Shown: positions 32,119-43,599, counted from the first letter of the stretch. The stretch: DNA of 64,000 nucleotides from Asterias rubens (GCF_902459465.1 NC_047070.1:14782156-14846155); one strand, 5' to 3'. A program made the numbers and translations. Notes: generated by a model from the sequence alone, not told the origin.

Positions 32119-32243
32119 ATCAAGTGAGCCAAGTCTTTGTTAGTCAAACTGAGCAGAGGAAATGTCTCCAAGCTGTCGTTGATGAAGCTCTCGAGACCGT
32201 CAAGCAAGCTGCCTTGACACTTCTGTCAACTTCCTGTGCACAG
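32119..32243 (+). ncRNA. Exon-like repeat unit B2 (125 nt)
   Basis: Acceptor tttttcatctacag and donor gtacga. The open frame matches B1 (QVSQVFVSQTEQRKCLQAVV). See B1. Confidence 0.5.
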
Positions 32244-32394
32244 GTACGACATCAAGTTGATATTTATAATCAAAATGTATGAATCATATTAATGACATTG
32301 TCAATGTTTACAAAAAGGTGGATCCAACCCACAGCCAAATGTATTTAAGTTGAACTGTTTTTCTAAAGTCTGAAGAATGCTAGTTTTACTTAAT

Positions 32395-32725
32395 AACAAT
32401 AATAATAATCCTTTTTTATATAGCGATATACACATGAAGAGCGTCTCAAAGTGTCTCCAACATTAGTACCCCTGGGCCAGTTATTTTATTTCTAAAACCA
32501 TCTCGGCTCCCTGGGGCGTGTACAGCCCCAGCTGCCAAGTATGTAGCGCACTTTGAAATCAATCACAAGAACCATCTCTACCTTCACAGGTAGGTACCCA
32601 GTGACCTCTGGGTGGAGAGAAGCAATTATACTTACGTGTCTTGTTTAGAGACACAAGTGTCACGACTGGGATTTGAACCCACACTCTTGAGTTTGGTGCT
32701 CTTATTCGCTTGGGCCACAACACCC
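32395..32725 (-). mobile_element. tRNA-headed SINE with AAT-repeat tail, diverged
   Basis: The tail (AAT)n at 32395-32415, the TATATAGCGATATACACATG junction and the body match 30722-31085. The head near 32700 has lost part of the A box. Confidence 0.7.
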
Positions 32726-32754
32726 CACTTCTAAATTAAACTTCTGTAAAAGCT

Positions 32755-32870
32755 GACATCTTCCATGTTAGTGTGTCGACGCTGTACCTACTAAGCAGGG
32801 TTTAAACCAACGACCTTAAGATTAACGAGCTGGCTCTCTACCAACTGGGCTACCTAGCCTGAATGCTAGT
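32755..32870 (-). repeat. tRNA-like SINE fragment
   Basis: Reverse strand has AGCCCAGTTGGTAGAGAGCC and GGTCGTTGGTTTAAACCC, A- and B-box-like. The body is short. Confidence 0.5.
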
Positions 32871-32902
32871 GGTCTCCCTATTTTGTCAGTATTTTTCTTC
32901 AG

Positions 32903-33017
32903 AGTTAACCAGTCGGAAGCCAATCAACTATTAACTGCTGTAAAGCTGGGGATCAAGAAGGCTTTGACCTCTCAAAGGATGAAATACCAGTCCAGTATTT
33001 ACCAAAAGGGAAACTGA
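32903..33017 (+). ncRNA. Possible terminal exon C downstream of the B units
   Basis: A tttttcttcag acceptor precedes VNQSEANQLLTAVKLGIKKA and a TGA at 33015-33017. The frame does not fit unit B2's frame without a shift, so a joint protein is doubtful. There is a weak pattern likeness to B (Q-[TS]-E ... L-x-A-V). Confidence 0.3.
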
Positions 33018-33129
33018 TTTCTGGGTACAATGTTAATAATTTTGGGTTGAACAACAAAAATAATAACAAGAGCATGACTGCCTCCATGCCCCCTGAGAAA
33101 ATGTCTTGGTGCCCTTGTCATTTCTAAAA

Positions 33130-34850
33130 AAGAAGTTCACAGACAGGCCTGGTGATCCCTGGCTAAAGTACGGGTTTTTATCCAACTTTGCCCAAATTTG
33201 TCAAAATATTCCACAAGGCTATATAAAAGCCTTGCATATTTATTCAATTTTGCTCAAATTTTTCCAAAAAATTCCACAAGACGATAGCCTTGCGTTTTTA
33301 TCAAATTTTGCTAAAATTCCACAAGACTGATATAGCCTTGCGTTTTTATTAGGTTTTGCTCAAATTTTTCCCAAAAATGCCACAAGACGCCTTGCATATT
33401 TATCGTATTGTGCTCAAATTTTGCCTAAAAATTCCACAAGACTGATATAGCCTTGCGTTTTTATTAGGTTTTGCTCAAATTTTTCCCAAAAATGCCACAA
33501 GACGCCTTGCATATTTATCGTATTGTGCTCAAATTTTGCCTAAAAATTCCACAAGACAATCTTGCTTAAATTTTCCCCCCAAGTTCCACATTAAGCCTTG
33601 GGGTTTTTATCCAGCATTGCCCAAAATTTACCCAAGACTGAACCCCTTGCATATTAACCAAATTATTCCCAAGTTTCCCAAATTTTTCCAAGAAATTCCC
33701 TTGTAATATTTACCAACTTTTCTCAAATTTTTTCCAATAATTCCACAGGACTATAGCCTTGCACTTGTATCCAACTTTGCTCAAATTTTGCCCAAAAATT
33801 CCACAAGACTATAGCCATGCGTCTTTATCCAATTTTGCTCAAATTTTGCCCAAAAGTTCCACATAGCCTTGTGTTTTTATCCAATTTTGCTCAAGCGTTT
33901 TTATCCAACTTTGCTCAAATTTTTCCCCCAAATTCCACAAGACTATAGCCTTGCGTCTTTATCTATTTTTGCTCAAATTTTGCCCCAAAATTATCCAACT
34001 TTGCCCAAAAAATCCACAGGACTATAGCCTTGCATTTGTATCCAACTTTGCTCAAATTTTGCCCAAAAATTCCACAAGACTATAGCCATGCGTCTTTATC
34101 CAATTTTGCTCAAATTTTGCCCAAAAGTTCCACATAGCCTTGTGTTTTTATCCAATTTTGTCCAAGCGTTTTTATCCAACTTTGCTCAAGTTTTGCCCCC
34201 AAATTCCACAAGACTATAGCCTTGCGTCTTTATCCAATTTTGCTCAAATTTTGCCCAAAAATTCCACATAGCCTTACGTCTTTATCCAATTTTGCCCAAA
34301 AATTCCACAAGACTATAGCCTTGCGTTTTTATCAAATTTTGCCCAAGCGTTTGTATCCAACTTTGCCCAAACTTTGCCCAAAAATTCCACAAGACTATAT
34401 AGCATTTCGTAGTTATCCAATTTTATAGCCTTGCATTTTTATCCAATTTTGCCCAAAAATTCCTGTAGCCTTTGATTTTATCAAAGTTTTCCCAAAAATT
34501 TCACAAGACTGTATGTAGCCTTGTGTTTTTATCCAACTTTGCTCAGCTCAAATTTTACCCCCAAATTATCCAACTTTGCCTAAAAATTCTACAAGACTAT
34601 AATAAGACTTGCGTTTTTATCCAACTTTGCCCAAACTTTGCCCAAAAATTCCACAAGACTATATATAGCCTTGCGTTTTGATCAAATTTTGCCCAAAAAT
34701 TCCTCATTCCCTATCCTATTTGTCCAATTTTGCTCGAATTTTATCTCAAAATTTCACAAGACTATGTGTTTAATCAAATTTTACCCCAAAATTCCACAAG
34801 ACTCTATATAGCCTTGCTTTTTTATCCAACAACTGGTGTTGCTCTTGAAC
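33130..34850 (+). repeat. Satellite array A, ~58-bp unit, degenerate
   Basis: The consensus phrase is CCAACTTTGCTCAAATTTTG, CCCAAAAATTCCACAAGACT, ATAGCCTTGCGTTTTTAT. About 25-30 partial units with many deletions. The same family runs in reverse at 43600-45950. Open frames here are by-products of the stop-poor unit. Confidence 0.9.
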
Positions 34851-34912
34851 GTCTTTACATGGCTGTAGTGTTTGTATGTTCAACTTTTTCTTGCCTTCTT
34901 TCATTTATTCAG

Positions 34913-35248
34913 ATCAACTAATCCAGAAACATCACCCCATGGAGTGAGAAAATTAAGAATTGCGATTCCGCTTGCTGGTCACTGCCTATGGCACCCAGAG
35001 CTACCAGCCAATAAAGTCATGGTGTGGGAGCCCACCCAAGGCAGGTGCCATCCCCGAAGCCCCACCAAGATCGAGGATGTAGGGGTAAACAACCAGGAAT
35101 AGCTAATCAGCTGTATTCAGGGTTGAGTTGTGTGGCGACTCAAACATGGGGCAACGCAACGACTTTGCTTGACTGAGTGAAGGAGTAATCCAGACAGAGA
35201 GTGTCGAATCGATCATCGCCTCGAGCAGTCGATCAACCTTTTTGCAGG
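34913..35248 (+). ncRNA. Exon-like segment D1
   Basis: A tttcatttattcag acceptor and a CAG/gtaagc donor bound 336 nt. The last part, AATCCAGACAGAGAGTGTCG, is repeated in D2 and D3, and the intron after the donor (AATTATACATTTTTGACAGTG) is repeated after D2. All frames have stops early, so noncoding. Confidence 0.4.
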
Positions 35249-35339
35249 TAAGCCTTCATAATTATACATTTTTGACAGTGATAGTAAAGCTTGCCATTTA
35301 TAAGGTAGACTTTTAACTAACTTTAAGTTTTTTTTTAAT

Positions 35340-36345
35340 TTTAGGCCCAAATCTTGAAGAAAAAAAATTCCTGGTCGACCTGGTGTGATTTTATTGCAAT
35401 TTTAGGCACAAATTTGATAAAAATGTTTGAACTTTAGGCCCAAATTTGCTTAGACTGCTGTTTCCATGCTTTTTCCTTTCAATTTGAGTCCTAAATTGGA
35501 TAAAACTTCTGGACTTACCCCTTCTGATTTGTTTAATTTTAAGCCCAAATGTGATAAAACTGCTGGACTTCTTGTGATTTGTTCAATGTTAGGCCCAAAT
35601 TTGATGAAACTGCTTGACTTGCCCCATGTGATTTGTTAAATGTTTGGCCCAAATTTGATAAAACTGCTGGACTTACCTCTTATGATTTGTTCAATGTTAG
35701 GCCAAAATTTGTGTGGCGATTGCTATATCAGCAGCCGTGATAAATCTTGTTTAAATTTTATTTTGTTGTCTTCTACAGATCAAAATCCAGACAGAGAGTG
35801 TCGGATCTCGCAAGGAGTCAGCGACCATCACTGGTAGAGATGAACAACCTCTTTGGATCAAAATCAAGACCATGAGTGTCGAAGGTAATTATACATTTTT
35901 AACAGTGATAGTAAAGCTTGTCGCTTATAAGGAAATCTTAACTAACTGGAAGTTACCCTGGTGTACCTCTAACGACTCGCACCCCTTGAGATTTTTAATT
36001 TTTTTTTTTAAATTGTTATTCCCAAAATTGATCAAACTGCTGGATTTGCCCTTTGCAATTTTTATTCTATTTAAGGCAAACATTTGATAAAACTGCAACC
36101 CCTTGCAATTTTTTTTCTTTGTTAGTTTTAAGCTTAATTTGCTTTAACTGCTATACCCGTCTGTTTTGTATAAACTTTTGGCCCAATTTCGAAAAAACTG
36201 CTAGACTAACTTGTTGTTTTTTTTAAATTTTAGTCCCAAATTTGATAAAATTGCAGGACCCTTTGCGATGTTTTCAATTTTAGGCCTAAATTGGTCAAAC
36301 CTGCTGGTCCTACCCCTTGTGATTTGTTCAATGTTAGGCCAAAAT
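35340..36345 (+). repeat. Tandem array B, ~57-60-bp unit
   Basis: Units carry TTAGGCCCAAATTTGATAAA, ACTGCTGGACTTACCCCTTG and TGATTTGTTCAAT. The array is split by D2. The same family appears in reverse at 48560-49250 and 51590-51790. Confidence 0.8.
35779..35884 (+). ncRNA. Exon-like segment D2
   Basis: A cttctacag acceptor and an AAG/gtaatt donor. It is open in one frame (IKIQTESVGSRKESATITGR). It is about 90% like D3 over the first 60 bases. Confidence 0.4.
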
Positions 36346-36415
36346 TTGTGTGGCGATTGCTATATCATCAGTGATGATTAAACTTTTCTTGTTCTTTTGT
36401 GGTTGTCTTCTCCAG

Positions 36416-36531
36416 ATCATAATCCAGTCAGAGAGTGTCGGATCTCGCAAGGAGTCAGCGTCCATCACTGGTAGAGATGCACCACCTTGTTGTATACTTT
36501 GTAATTATTTGTATATTATAGGGATGTAATT
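36416..36531 (+). ncRNA. Exon-like segment D3 (terminal)
   Basis: Acceptor gtcttctccag; the frame matching D2 (IIIQSESVGSRKESASITGR) ends at a TAA near 36530. No donor is evident, so it may be a last exon. Confidence 0.35.
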
Positions 36532-36540
36532 ATAATTAAT

Positions 36541-36872
36541 TGTGTGGTGAATCCTTCACACTTTTAGTTGTGTGGTGAATCGCTCACACTTTTAGTTGTG
36601 TGGTGAATCGCTCACACTTTTTGTTGTGTTGTGAATCGCTCACACTTTTTGTTGTGGGGTGAATCGCTGACACTTTCCGTTGTTTGGTGAATCGCTCACA
36701 CTTTCCGTTGTGTGGAGAATCACTCACACTTTTTGTTGTGTGGTGAATCGCTTACACTTTTTGTTGTGGTGTGAATCGCTCACACTTTTTGTTGTGTGGT
36801 GAACTGCTTACACTTTTCGTTGTGTGGTGAATCACTGACACTTTTTGTTGTGTTGTGAATCGCTCACACTTC
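36541..36872. repeat. 28-bp tandem array, about 12 units
   Basis: Unit TGTGTGGTGAATCGCTCACA plus CTTTTTGT. Each unit contains a near-palindrome (GTGTGGTGA / TCACAC). The copies are directly adjacent without spacers. Confidence 0.92.
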
Positions 36873-37298
36873 ACTCTATGTGATGATTCATACTTCCCTT
36901 GTGTGTTGAATCATCAAACTCACAAACTGAAACGTTGTCAAAGGCTATAATTAGGAATTAGCCCTTTCATTTTAGATGTGCTGATGTGTGGAGTTGACAA
37001 ACTTGGTTGCCATATAGTGGAGCCGGATGGGAATTTTCCCCCAAGAGGGTATTAGTTAGGTGGGGTTTTGCCCATCTCATACATCAGCAACAGGCATGCA
37101 ACATCTGATTTTTATGGTTTGGGGTTCCTTTTTAACCATTGAAAACTTTAAAAACACAGTACAAAAACTTGCTGTGCCTGGATTTCTGGAAATGTCAATT
37201 CTTTTTTATCAAAATACAGAGTTGCATGCCTGAAATAGAAGACACTTTAGTGTCTAAATTCTTAGGATTCAAACAAAATTTGACTCAGTATTTCCTGT

Positions 37299-37683
37299 TT
37301 AAAGACAATGGACACTATTGGTAATTGTCAAAGACCAGTCTTCCCACTTGCTGTATCTCAACATATGCATAAAATATCAAACCTGTGAAAATTTGAGCTC
37401 AATTGGGCGTTGAAGTTTCGAGATAATAATGAAAGAAAAAACACCCATGTCACACGAAGTTGTATGCGTTTAGATGGTTGATTATGAGACCTCAAATTCT
37501 AAATCTGAGGTCTCAAAATCAAATTAGTGGAAAATTACTTCTTTCTCGAAACTATGTCACTTCAGAGGGAGCAGTTTCTCACAATGTTTTATACTACCAA
37601 CCTCTCCCCATTACTCGTTACCAAGTAAGGTTTTGTGCTAATAATTATTTTGAGTAATTACCAATAGTGTCCACTGCCTTTAA
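37299..37683. mobile_element. TTAA-type MITE, copy 7 (complete, intergenic)
   Basis: TTAAAGACAATGGACACTAT at the left and AGTGTCCACTGCCTTTAA at the right, both ending in TTAA. It separates the 28-bp and 53-bp tandem arrays. Confidence 0.87.
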
Positions 37684-37726
37684 TTATTAGTTGCATATTT
37701 TTTGTAGATGAGTCAACGTTTCAGGG

Positions 37727-38440
37727 TGTGCCACACTTCCTTTTGTGTAATGAGTTAGAGACAGACACTTACCCTTGTGTTTCTAACTTCCATTGTGTTA
37801 CTCTGAGTTGCTCATACTTCCTTTGTGTAGTGAGTAAATGGCACATTCCCTTGTGTTGCTCAGTGTTGCTAACACTTCCTTTGTGTAATGAGTATTTACG
37901 CTTTCCGTTGTGTTTCTCTGGGCTCACACTTTCTTTGTGTAATGAGTAACTGACACTCCCTTGTGTTACTCTGGGCTCACACTTCCTTTGTGTAATGAGT
38001 AACTGACACTCCCTTGTGTTACTCTGAGCACTCACACTTCCTTTGTGTAGTGAGTAACTGACACTCCCTTGTGTTACTCTGGGCTCACACTTCATTTGTG
38101 TAATGAGTAACTGACACTCCCTTGTGTTACTCTGAGCTAACACTTCCTTTGTGTAGTGGGTAACTGACACTCCATTGTGTTACTCTGAGCTCACACTTCC
38201 TTTGTGTAGTGAGTAACTGACACTCCCTTGTGTAACTCTGGGATCACACTTACTTTGTGTAGTGAGTTACACTCCATTGTGTTACTCTGAGCTCACATTT
38301 CCTTTGTGTAGTGAGTAACTGACACTCCCTTGCGTTACTCTGAGCTAACACTTCCTTTGTGTAGTGAGTAACTGACACTCCCTTATGTTTCTCTGAGCTC
38401 ACACTTCCTTTGCGTAGTGAGTAACTGACACTCTTCCTTG
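37727..38440. repeat. 53-bp tandem array, about 13 units
   Basis: The unit includes ACTGACACTCCCTTGTGTTA, CTCTGAGCTCACACTTCCTT and TGTGTAGTGAGTA. The middle units are nearly identical and the outer ones diverged. A 133-codon minus frame here is an artefact of the repeat. Confidence 0.92.
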
Positions 38441-38584
38441 AAGTATTAATTTGTGTTTAGATTTACCCACACTTCCCCCGGTGTGCTAAATTGTCAACTT
38501 AAGTTTATAAAGATCCATGCTTTTCACACTAAAAGATGTATGATTCAGAATCGTACATGCCAAATTTACCAAACAAAATCTTTG

Positions 38585-38850
38585 AATATCTAGGAAAAAC
38601 TTCTCTTGCGGATAATCCTGGCACTCTGATTGTCTTCTAGGAAAACAGTTTTACTAGTCAAGAGAGCACTCAAATTGAAACTGCTCAAAGACATTTTAAA
38701 TAAATTGGTAGCAAAACTTGTTGATAAATATATGAAATGTATACCTTCCCTTGCAGATAGTCAGGGCACTCTGATTGTCTTCTTGGAAACAATTTAACCA
38801 GTCAGAGGTCACTCTGATTGAAACTGTTCAAAGACAATTTAAACAAAGCT
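38585..38850. repeat. Two-copy tandem duplication, ~160 bp
   Basis: GGCACTCTGATTGTCTTCT occurs at 38618 and 38766, each followed by TTGAAACTG[C/T]TCAAAGACA. Noncoding. Confidence 0.6.
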
Positions 38851-39299
38851 TTGCTTTTGGATCCTTTTTTATATATTTTTTTTTTCAGTAATCAATTCTG
38901 AATCATATGTCTTTGTATTATTTAAGTTAAATGTGTAAGAGTTGCTCCTACCCAAAAAAGAGACCATTTAAAAGAGTGAAACTTTCAAAAAGTAATGACT
39001 TTTCTTGCAAGCGAAGCCATTAACTTTGTTTCATTGACCAAACATACATCTCAGTATCTTGCAGAGATACGGAAATTGCTTTCAAAAAGAATTGCAATAT
39101 TCATGAATTAAAAAACAAAACTTTTTTGTTGTATTTTTGTTCCGAAAGATATTGGCAATATCTTTCAGATCTTAAAGGAAAAAAAATGTTTGTTTTGTTG
39201 CTTTTCCCAAGTTTTTGGTTCAGGGTCTGGGTTTTTTAATGAAATTTTCAAGATGTAAATTATGGACTTGTTGTGTATGAGCAGCTCATTGTGCTATGT
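38851..39299. other. AT-rich spacer
   Basis: No gene or repeat family recognised; A/T runs only. Confidence 0.4.
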
Positions 39300-39450
39300 T
39301 AGGGCCTCATCCAAACCCTCTGAAAAACTCGCAGAGTTGTGCAAACACCTGTGCCTGTTGGTGGACCCCCTCGGCTGCCTGGAACAAGTGTTGGTCCTGT
39401 GGGCCCGGGTGCAATGGAAGATATGTTTTCCGTTCAGTGAAGTTTTTTTA
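39300..39450 (+). repeat. Inverted-repeat arm, left (pairs with 43080-43195)
   Basis: CGCAGAGTTGTGCAAACACC, TGTGCCTGTTGGTGGACCCC, CTCGGCTGCCTGGAAC and CAATGGAAGATATGTTTTC recur reversed at 43085-43195. An 79-codon frame spans it, with no recognised protein. Confidence 0.75.
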
Positions 39451-40009
39451 GATGCACGACTAGTGTTCTCCTTCACTGGTGTAATGCCTTACAAAATTTA
39501 ACGAGCTAGAGCGAGCATTTTTGAAAGCATGCGTTTGTACTAGGGCCTGAGCTGGAAGTTAGTGGTTGGTCCCTAAAACGTTCTGGTCGGCAAGATCTCT
39601 CAAGACGTCGGGATGAGGGCCCCTTATTATTTAGCCTTTTGTTGGTCACGTCATTCTTTTGTTTTTGAGTAAACAGGTCTGTACTGGGGATCTTTCATGA
39701 TCATCAAAGGTGCCTTGAGATGTCTTCATTTGAGCCAATGGAGTCCGGACTTGGTGGATGATGAGGACTTCTATCCAGTTGATGATATGAGGGCTAGAGA
39801 AACATGTTCTGCTTGGTCATGCCACTTCACATTCAAAATATCTCGTAAGAACACCAATTTTATTGCCTTTTGATACCAAAGATGACATTGGATTCCTATA
39901 ATTTGTAGTTGTTTTGAGTCGTTTGTTTTTAGAAGAGGTCAAAGGTCAGGTCTATGTCAAGGTTCTTGGGGTCTGGTCATGGTCAAGGGCAAATTACTGC
40001 AGGAGATAA

Positions 40010-40960
40010 ACAGATTAAGTTTTCAAAGCAATGCCAAACCGAAACTTTATCATCAAAGTTCTCTAAAACTTTGCAACATTCACATCTAAGCCTTAACATT
40101 TCTGTGACAATGGTTTTAAAAATCATACTAGGTAGATATAAATTCACTTTCAAAGCCCTCAAAAGTTTATCATAAAAAAATACTGCTTCTCCAAAAGCTT
40201 ATGACATTCCCAACTAAATCTTATTCTAGGGTAGGAACATTCACATCTAAACCTTTACATTTAAATCTTTTCGGAGACCATGGTGGTAAAAATCATACTA
40301 GATAGATCTCGTTTCCTTTTTTAACGCACGCCTGAACAAAAAGTTAATCATACAAAATTATGCTTCTCAAAAACCTTATGACATTCTAAACTAAAATCAA
40401 ACTAAATGTGGATCTTGCCATGTAAACATTTAAATCTTTGGAGAATGCTTTTTTATAAATCAGACTAGGGTTGAACTTAATTAGTTTTCAATGCATCTAA
40501 ACAAATAGGTTAATGATAAAAGTTTATACTTCTCAAAAAGCTTGGAACATTCACAACTAAATCTTATTCTAGAATATATATTTTAAAACCAAACAATAGG
40601 TAGATCTAAACACTTGCAACGTTAACATTTCAATCTTTAGAGAACGCAGACAAGATAGAACTAAACAAATCTGTGGAAAAAAATCCAAACATAATTTTTT
40701 GGATAACAGCTCAAATTTTGTGAAGCTTGGGTTATTCACAACTAAATCTTATTTAAAAAAAATCACACAAGGTAGAATTGAACACCCTCGAACAGAAAGT
40801 TTTTAATAAATGTTTTAACTTGGGACATTCCCCTCAAATCTTACATTAGGATTTGAAAATCAGATCAAAAAGAACTAAATGTCTAAGACATTTAAAATCC
40901 TATCTGAGGATATGGCTTTTAAAATCAGACTAGGTAAAACTAAACTGCATGTTCTTCAAG
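40010..40960. repeat. Degenerate tandem repeat, ~160-180 bp unit
   Basis: Units share AACATTCACATCTAA, AATCATACTAGGTAGAT and CTTCTC[A/C]AAAAGCTTATGAC at 40072, 40225, 40530 and later. Noncoding and AT-rich. Confidence 0.65.
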
Positions 40961-41439
40961 TTCAAGTTTTGAGTAAGCATGTATAGTGAAATTTTCAGCA
41001 TTCAATATGTTCTAACTAGGGATAATTACTTGTTAACTCAATCTCCATTTTGTGTCAAAGGTCAAAAGTTGATCAGCCAAAATTTAAATAATTGCATGAA
41101 AGGTCATAGGTCATTTCAAGGTTTCAAAGTGATAAATTGGTCTCAAGTTTTGTAGGAAAATTTACAGCACAAAGACATCAAACAATAGGGCTATTCTTTT
41201 AACCAGTGATGCTATTTACAGAAAAAAATTAGTGAACTTATGTGTTACCTAAAACAGGGGTTTGAACTCGCGAGTCAAAATAAGTTTCTGCCACAATTAG
41301 CACATTTTTTAAAGTCAATCTCTGACAAAAAGTGAAACCAGTCCCTAATTATTGTTTGGAAATAATTCAAGGTGGGAATAAAGTTTTGTCGTTCTTCGAG
41401 GCTATTTCAGTGCAAATCAAGTGAACGTATTCATTCAAA

Positions 41440-42375
41440 ACCTTCAATTTAGGAAACAGTTGTGCCCTAAATTGCAAAGAAATTCAGTCCCTCATTTATT
41501 AGGTAATAATTTGAGGGGAAACAAATGCAATACAGCATGCTCGTAGTTTTTTCCCTTAGTACAAGACCAGCAATGTTGTCGTACGAACCAAGCAAAAGTA
41601 TTCCTTTTAAGAAACTTCAATTTAGGAAACAGTTGTGCCCTAAATTGCAAAGACCTTTAGTCCCTCATTTTGTTAGATAATTTGAGTGGAAATAAGTTAT
41701 ACACAAGTTTTGTCGTACTGTAAGGTCAATAATATTTCAGCGAAAAACTAAGCAAAATTTACTTTTTTCTACTGCAAGGCCAACAACGTTCGATTGTAAC
41801 CAAAGTCAAAGTATTCCTAATAAGACTGCAATTTAGGAAACAGTTGTGCCCTAAATTGCAAAGTATTGTAGTCCCTCATGTTATTAGATAATAATTTGAG
41901 GGGAATAACTTGGCACAAACTGGTTTTTTTCTTTCTTTTTTCTATTCTTTCTCTCTCTTGCAAGGCAAAAAATGTTCAATGCAATCCAAGCGAAAGTATT
42001 CCAACCAAGTTTTCAATTTAGGAAACAGTAGTGCCCTAAATTTCAAAGATATTTTAGTCCCTCATTTTATTAGATAATAATTTGAGGGGAATTACGTGTG
42101 CCAAATTGTGTTTGTTTTTATTCTTTCTCTTGCTAAGTTAAAAATGTTAAGCGCAAACAAAGCGAAAGTATTCCTTCCAATTTTTTTAATTTAGGGAACA
42201 GTTGTGACCTAAATTACAAAGATCTTTGGAACCTCATTGTATTAGATAATAATTTGAGGGGGAATTAATCGTCAAAAATTTTTTTGGTTTTTCTATTTCT
42301 GCAAAGACAAAAAGGCTGACGCAAACTAAGTTAAACTATTCCTTTTAAACGCCAATTCAGGAAACAGAAATCATT
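41440..42375. repeat. ~180-bp tandem array with a conserved hairpin
   Basis: AATTTAGGAAACAGTTGTGC followed by CCTAAATT occurs at about 41448, 41620, 41830, 42016 and 42190, with a terminal partial at 42355. Each is followed by CCCTCATTTTATTAGATAAT and AATTTGAGGGG. The stem AATTTAGG/CCTAAATT is kept in all five full units. Confidence 0.85.
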
Positions 42376-43079
42376 GCCGTGTTGTGTAGTAGTCTAGAAA
42401 GTAAATCAAATGCTTCAGTTCTTGATCAATCTTAGCTGTGCTGAAATGTTTTGTCGTTATGGTCAAAGTCGGTCTCTTTTAGGATGGTAGTCGTTATATA
42501 AATCCAATGTCATCTTTGTTATCATTTATTGGCAAACATAGTGAGAAAACCTCACTATTTAGCTCACTAAAACTTTTTACAAAAATTGCGACGTTTGTGC
42601 AATACGTCAAGCATTTTTCTCAAAGCCTTTGGTACATGCAATGTGTTTTGCACATCGTCAACTTTGTTTTTAATCAAAGTTGGCCAAAAACCAGTTCACT
42701 TGTAGCCATTTTGTCAGTTGACTACATCTGAACGTCCAAATTGCGGCCCCATGGAAAGCAAGGGGGAAATTAGTGACCATTGCAGAATTTGTTTCTCCAA
42801 CCAGCACATCATCATCTGGACAGAAGTTGTCATCATCTGTCGAGTTAGGATCCCATTGGAACAAGCGTCGACAACTCTTGGCACCACCAGTGCGGCTTGG
42901 TTACGAGACAACAATCGGTGAAATCTTAGGCCCTTGAGGGCACCAGTTCATTTAAGCAAGCAACAACTACCTTCTGCTCAACACTTGCGTCAAAAAACAA
43001 AGCGCAGAATTGCGTCTAGCTCGTTTATTTTTTGTGAGACATTACAACTTTGAAGTAGAAACTAGGAGTACATCCAATT

Positions 43080-43200
43080 GAACTTCACTGAACAGAAAAC
43101 ATATCAACCATTGCACTTGGGCCTTTAGATCATCACAAGTTCCAGGTGGCCGAGGGGGTCCACCAACAGGCACAGGTGTTTGCACAACTCTGCCTTTTTT
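43080..43200 (-). repeat. Inverted-repeat arm, right (pairs with 39300-39450)
   Basis: CACTGAACAGAAAACATATC, CCGAGGGGGTCCACCAACAG and GCACAGGTGTTTGCACAACT are the reverse complement of the left arm with modest divergence. Confidence 0.75.
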
Positions 43201-43293
43201 TTTGGTCAAAATTTTCAATAAAAAAAATTGGACACGACTCTCCTTGTTACTTGCGTTTTATTTGCCTTAACCCCCCCCCCCCAACTTAAATAT

Positions 43294-43324
43294 TGAGGGC
43301 CCACCTTATCCCGGTGGGCCCTCA
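43294..43324. other. Perfect 12-bp GC-rich hairpin
   Basis: TGAGGGCCCACC, a seven-base loop, then GGTGGGCCCTCA. Thirteen C precede it nearby. Function unknown; there is no gene close by. Confidence 0.7.
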
Positions 43325-43337
43325 GGCTGTCATTTTT

Positions 43338-43442
43338 GCCCACAGTACAATTGGGTGTGTATATCAGTCGCTTTTAGCAAGTCATTTTGCGCAAGGAAAC
43401 TCCCATTAAATTGATACACACCCAATTTATTGCATTGTGGGA
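43338..43442. mobile_element. Short inverted-repeat element (~105 bp)
   Basis: CCCACAGTACAATTGGGTGT at the left and ACACCCAATTTATTGCATTG at the right pair with one small internal gap. It is MITE-like; no target duplication is clear. Confidence 0.6.
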
Positions 43443-43599
43443 AAACATGGCGGCCAAGTGGAAAATGAAACAAAAAATGAGACAACAGTTTCGAGTTCAG
43501 ACGAATCAACTAGTAGTTGACTTGTCCGTAAATAGCAACAGTCTTTATTCTTGAACATAATTATAGAATAACATTCACAATTTTATAAAGACGAATGGC

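Noticed and set aside
36541..36872. CRISPR-like regular repeats
   Set aside because: Units are directly adjacent with no unique spacers, in an animal genome.
37769..38170. 133-codon minus-strand frame
   Set aside because: It lies entirely in the 53-bp tandem array; the unit is not a multiple of three and the peptide merely cycles.
39262..39501. 79-codon frame, possibly a small Leu/Cys-rich protein
   Set aside because: The segment is duplicated in inverted form at 43.1 kb where the frame is broken, so selection on the frame is unlikely.
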